A DNA stretch of 5,316 nt, taken from contig JAJYKN010000141.1 in NCBI GenBank assembly GCA_021788515.1, positions 1 to 5,316 of the forward strand. The letters are read 5' to 3'. The notes below the pieces were generated by a model. The model searched no databases. It had not been told where the DNA came from and saw only the letters and a program-made list of their open reading frames with translations. Below, one piece after another: positions 4,701 through 5,316 of this stretch. The DNA is from Nitrospirota bacterium (GTDB lineage: Bacteria > Nitrospirota > UBA9217). The position numbers were made by a program, and so were the translations under genes. How positions within the stretch are numbered: the first letter of the stretch is position 1; each line of letters starts with the position of its first letter.

Positions 4701-5316
4701 ATGGATACTCTCTTCACAAAACGGAACACCATCATTGCCGTAGCTCTGCTGATCCTGTGGAAGATGTATATCTCCGCAACGCTTCAACTCCATCCCGATG
4801 AGGCATACTATTGGATGTGGTCGCGGCACCTGGATTACGGATATTTCGATCACTCGCCCCTCATCGCCTATGCGATACGGATCACAACTCTTTTTTCCCA
4901 GCAGGAACTCTGGGTGCGTTTTACAGGCATCCTGGGAACGGTAATAACCAGCGTCGTGGCATGGGTCCTTACCATGCAGATGTTTCACGACAAAAGAATC
5001 GCTTCCGCAAGCGTCTTGACCCTGAATGTGCTGCCGCTCACCCTTGCCGGCTCGATCATCATTACTCCTGATATCCCCGCGTTTCTTTTTTGGGGCCTTG
5101 CCATCTATCTTTCCTGGCAGATCTTCGCAACGAAAAAAGTCGGCTACTGGTACCTCCTGGGCGTTGCATTCGGATTATCTCTTTTATCGAAATACACCGG
5201 TGTGCTCCTGGCCCCCTGTTTGCTCGTCTTTATGCTTTTTACCGATGAACGGCGCTGGCTCAAGACCATACATCCCTACGCTTCCTTCCTGCTCGGGTTC
5301 GTTTTTTTCCTGCCCG
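4701..5316 (+). CDS. GT-C membrane glycosyltransferase, PMT/ArnT type (partial, N-terminal 205 aa)
   Basis: The start of a polytopic inner-membrane glycosyltransferase of the dolichyl-phosphate-mannose/ArnT superfamily, which moves a sugar from a polyprenyl-phosphate donor onto a lipid, glycan or protein outside the cytoplasm. After a first membrane helix (about 11-28) comes the hallmark first periplasmic loop, HPDEAYYWMWS (31-41) with the acidic pair D33-E34, then GYFDHSPLIAY (47-57). Further helices cover about 72-95, 101-121, 125-142 and 150-180. The ITPD (121-124) and LSKYTGVLL (162-170) segments are typical of bacterial family members. The reading frame continues past the right edge; full-length relatives have roughly 450-600 residues. 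GGGGG (4692-4696), four bases upstream, supports the ATG. The acceptor and sugar cannot be predicted from this part. It is divergent from the helicase with no evident functional link. Confidence 0.88.
   Translation, partial: MDTLFTKRNTIIAVALLILWKMYISATLQLHPDEAYYWMWSRHLDYGYFDHSPLIAYAIRITTLFSQQELWVRFTGILGTVITSVVAWVLTMQMFHDKRIASASVLTLNVLPLTLAGSIIITPDIPAFLFWGLAIYLSWQIFATKKVGYWYLLGVAFGLSLLSKYTGVLLAPCLLVFMLFTDERRWLKTIHPYASFLLGFVFFLP

Overview
The window looks like chromosome from a Gram-negative, probably anaerobic or microaerophilic bacterium of the Desulfobacterota/Nitrospirota kind. This is inferred from a hemerythrin-domain protein, an exported MsrA-MsrB fusion, a small lipoprotein with a lipobox, and intergenic repeats of a style I recall from such genomes. 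No taxonomic marker gene is present, so the placement is tentative.

Layout. (1) 46-269: a 56-residue lipoprotein gene (+) with a strong intrinsic terminator, convergent with the next gene. (2) 331-879 (-): a hemerythrin HHE-domain protein, divergent from (3) 1037-2122 (+): a secreted bifunctional methionine sulfoxide reductase MsrAB. The two share a 157-bp control region with two good -10 boxes, poor -35 boxes and an imperfect dyad almost exactly midway between them. (4) 2123-2870: no intact gene. It holds a repeat hairpin, the msrAB terminator (apparently another copy of the same repeat family), an 88-codon 3' remnant of a lost gene on the minus strand, a third repeat hairpin, and inverted copies of a second, decamer-based repeat. 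(5) 2871-4304 (-): an RhlE-type DEAD-box RNA helicase with its terminator and a long leader. (6) 4305-4700: a divergent promoter region. (7) 4701-5316 (+): the first 205 codons of a membrane GT-C glycosyltransferase of the PMT/ArnT type, cut by the window edge.

Function. The hemerythrin protein (oxygen or iron binding) and the exported MsrAB (repair of oxidised methionine in envelope proteins) would form a coherent oxygen/oxidant-response pair if co-regulated. The helicase and the glycosyltransferase show no functional link to them. I found no CRISPR array, tRNA, rRNA or transposase. The most unusual material is the repeat mosaic at 2147-2771, where one hairpin family has changing but complementary stems around a similar loop and one copy appears to act as a terminator.
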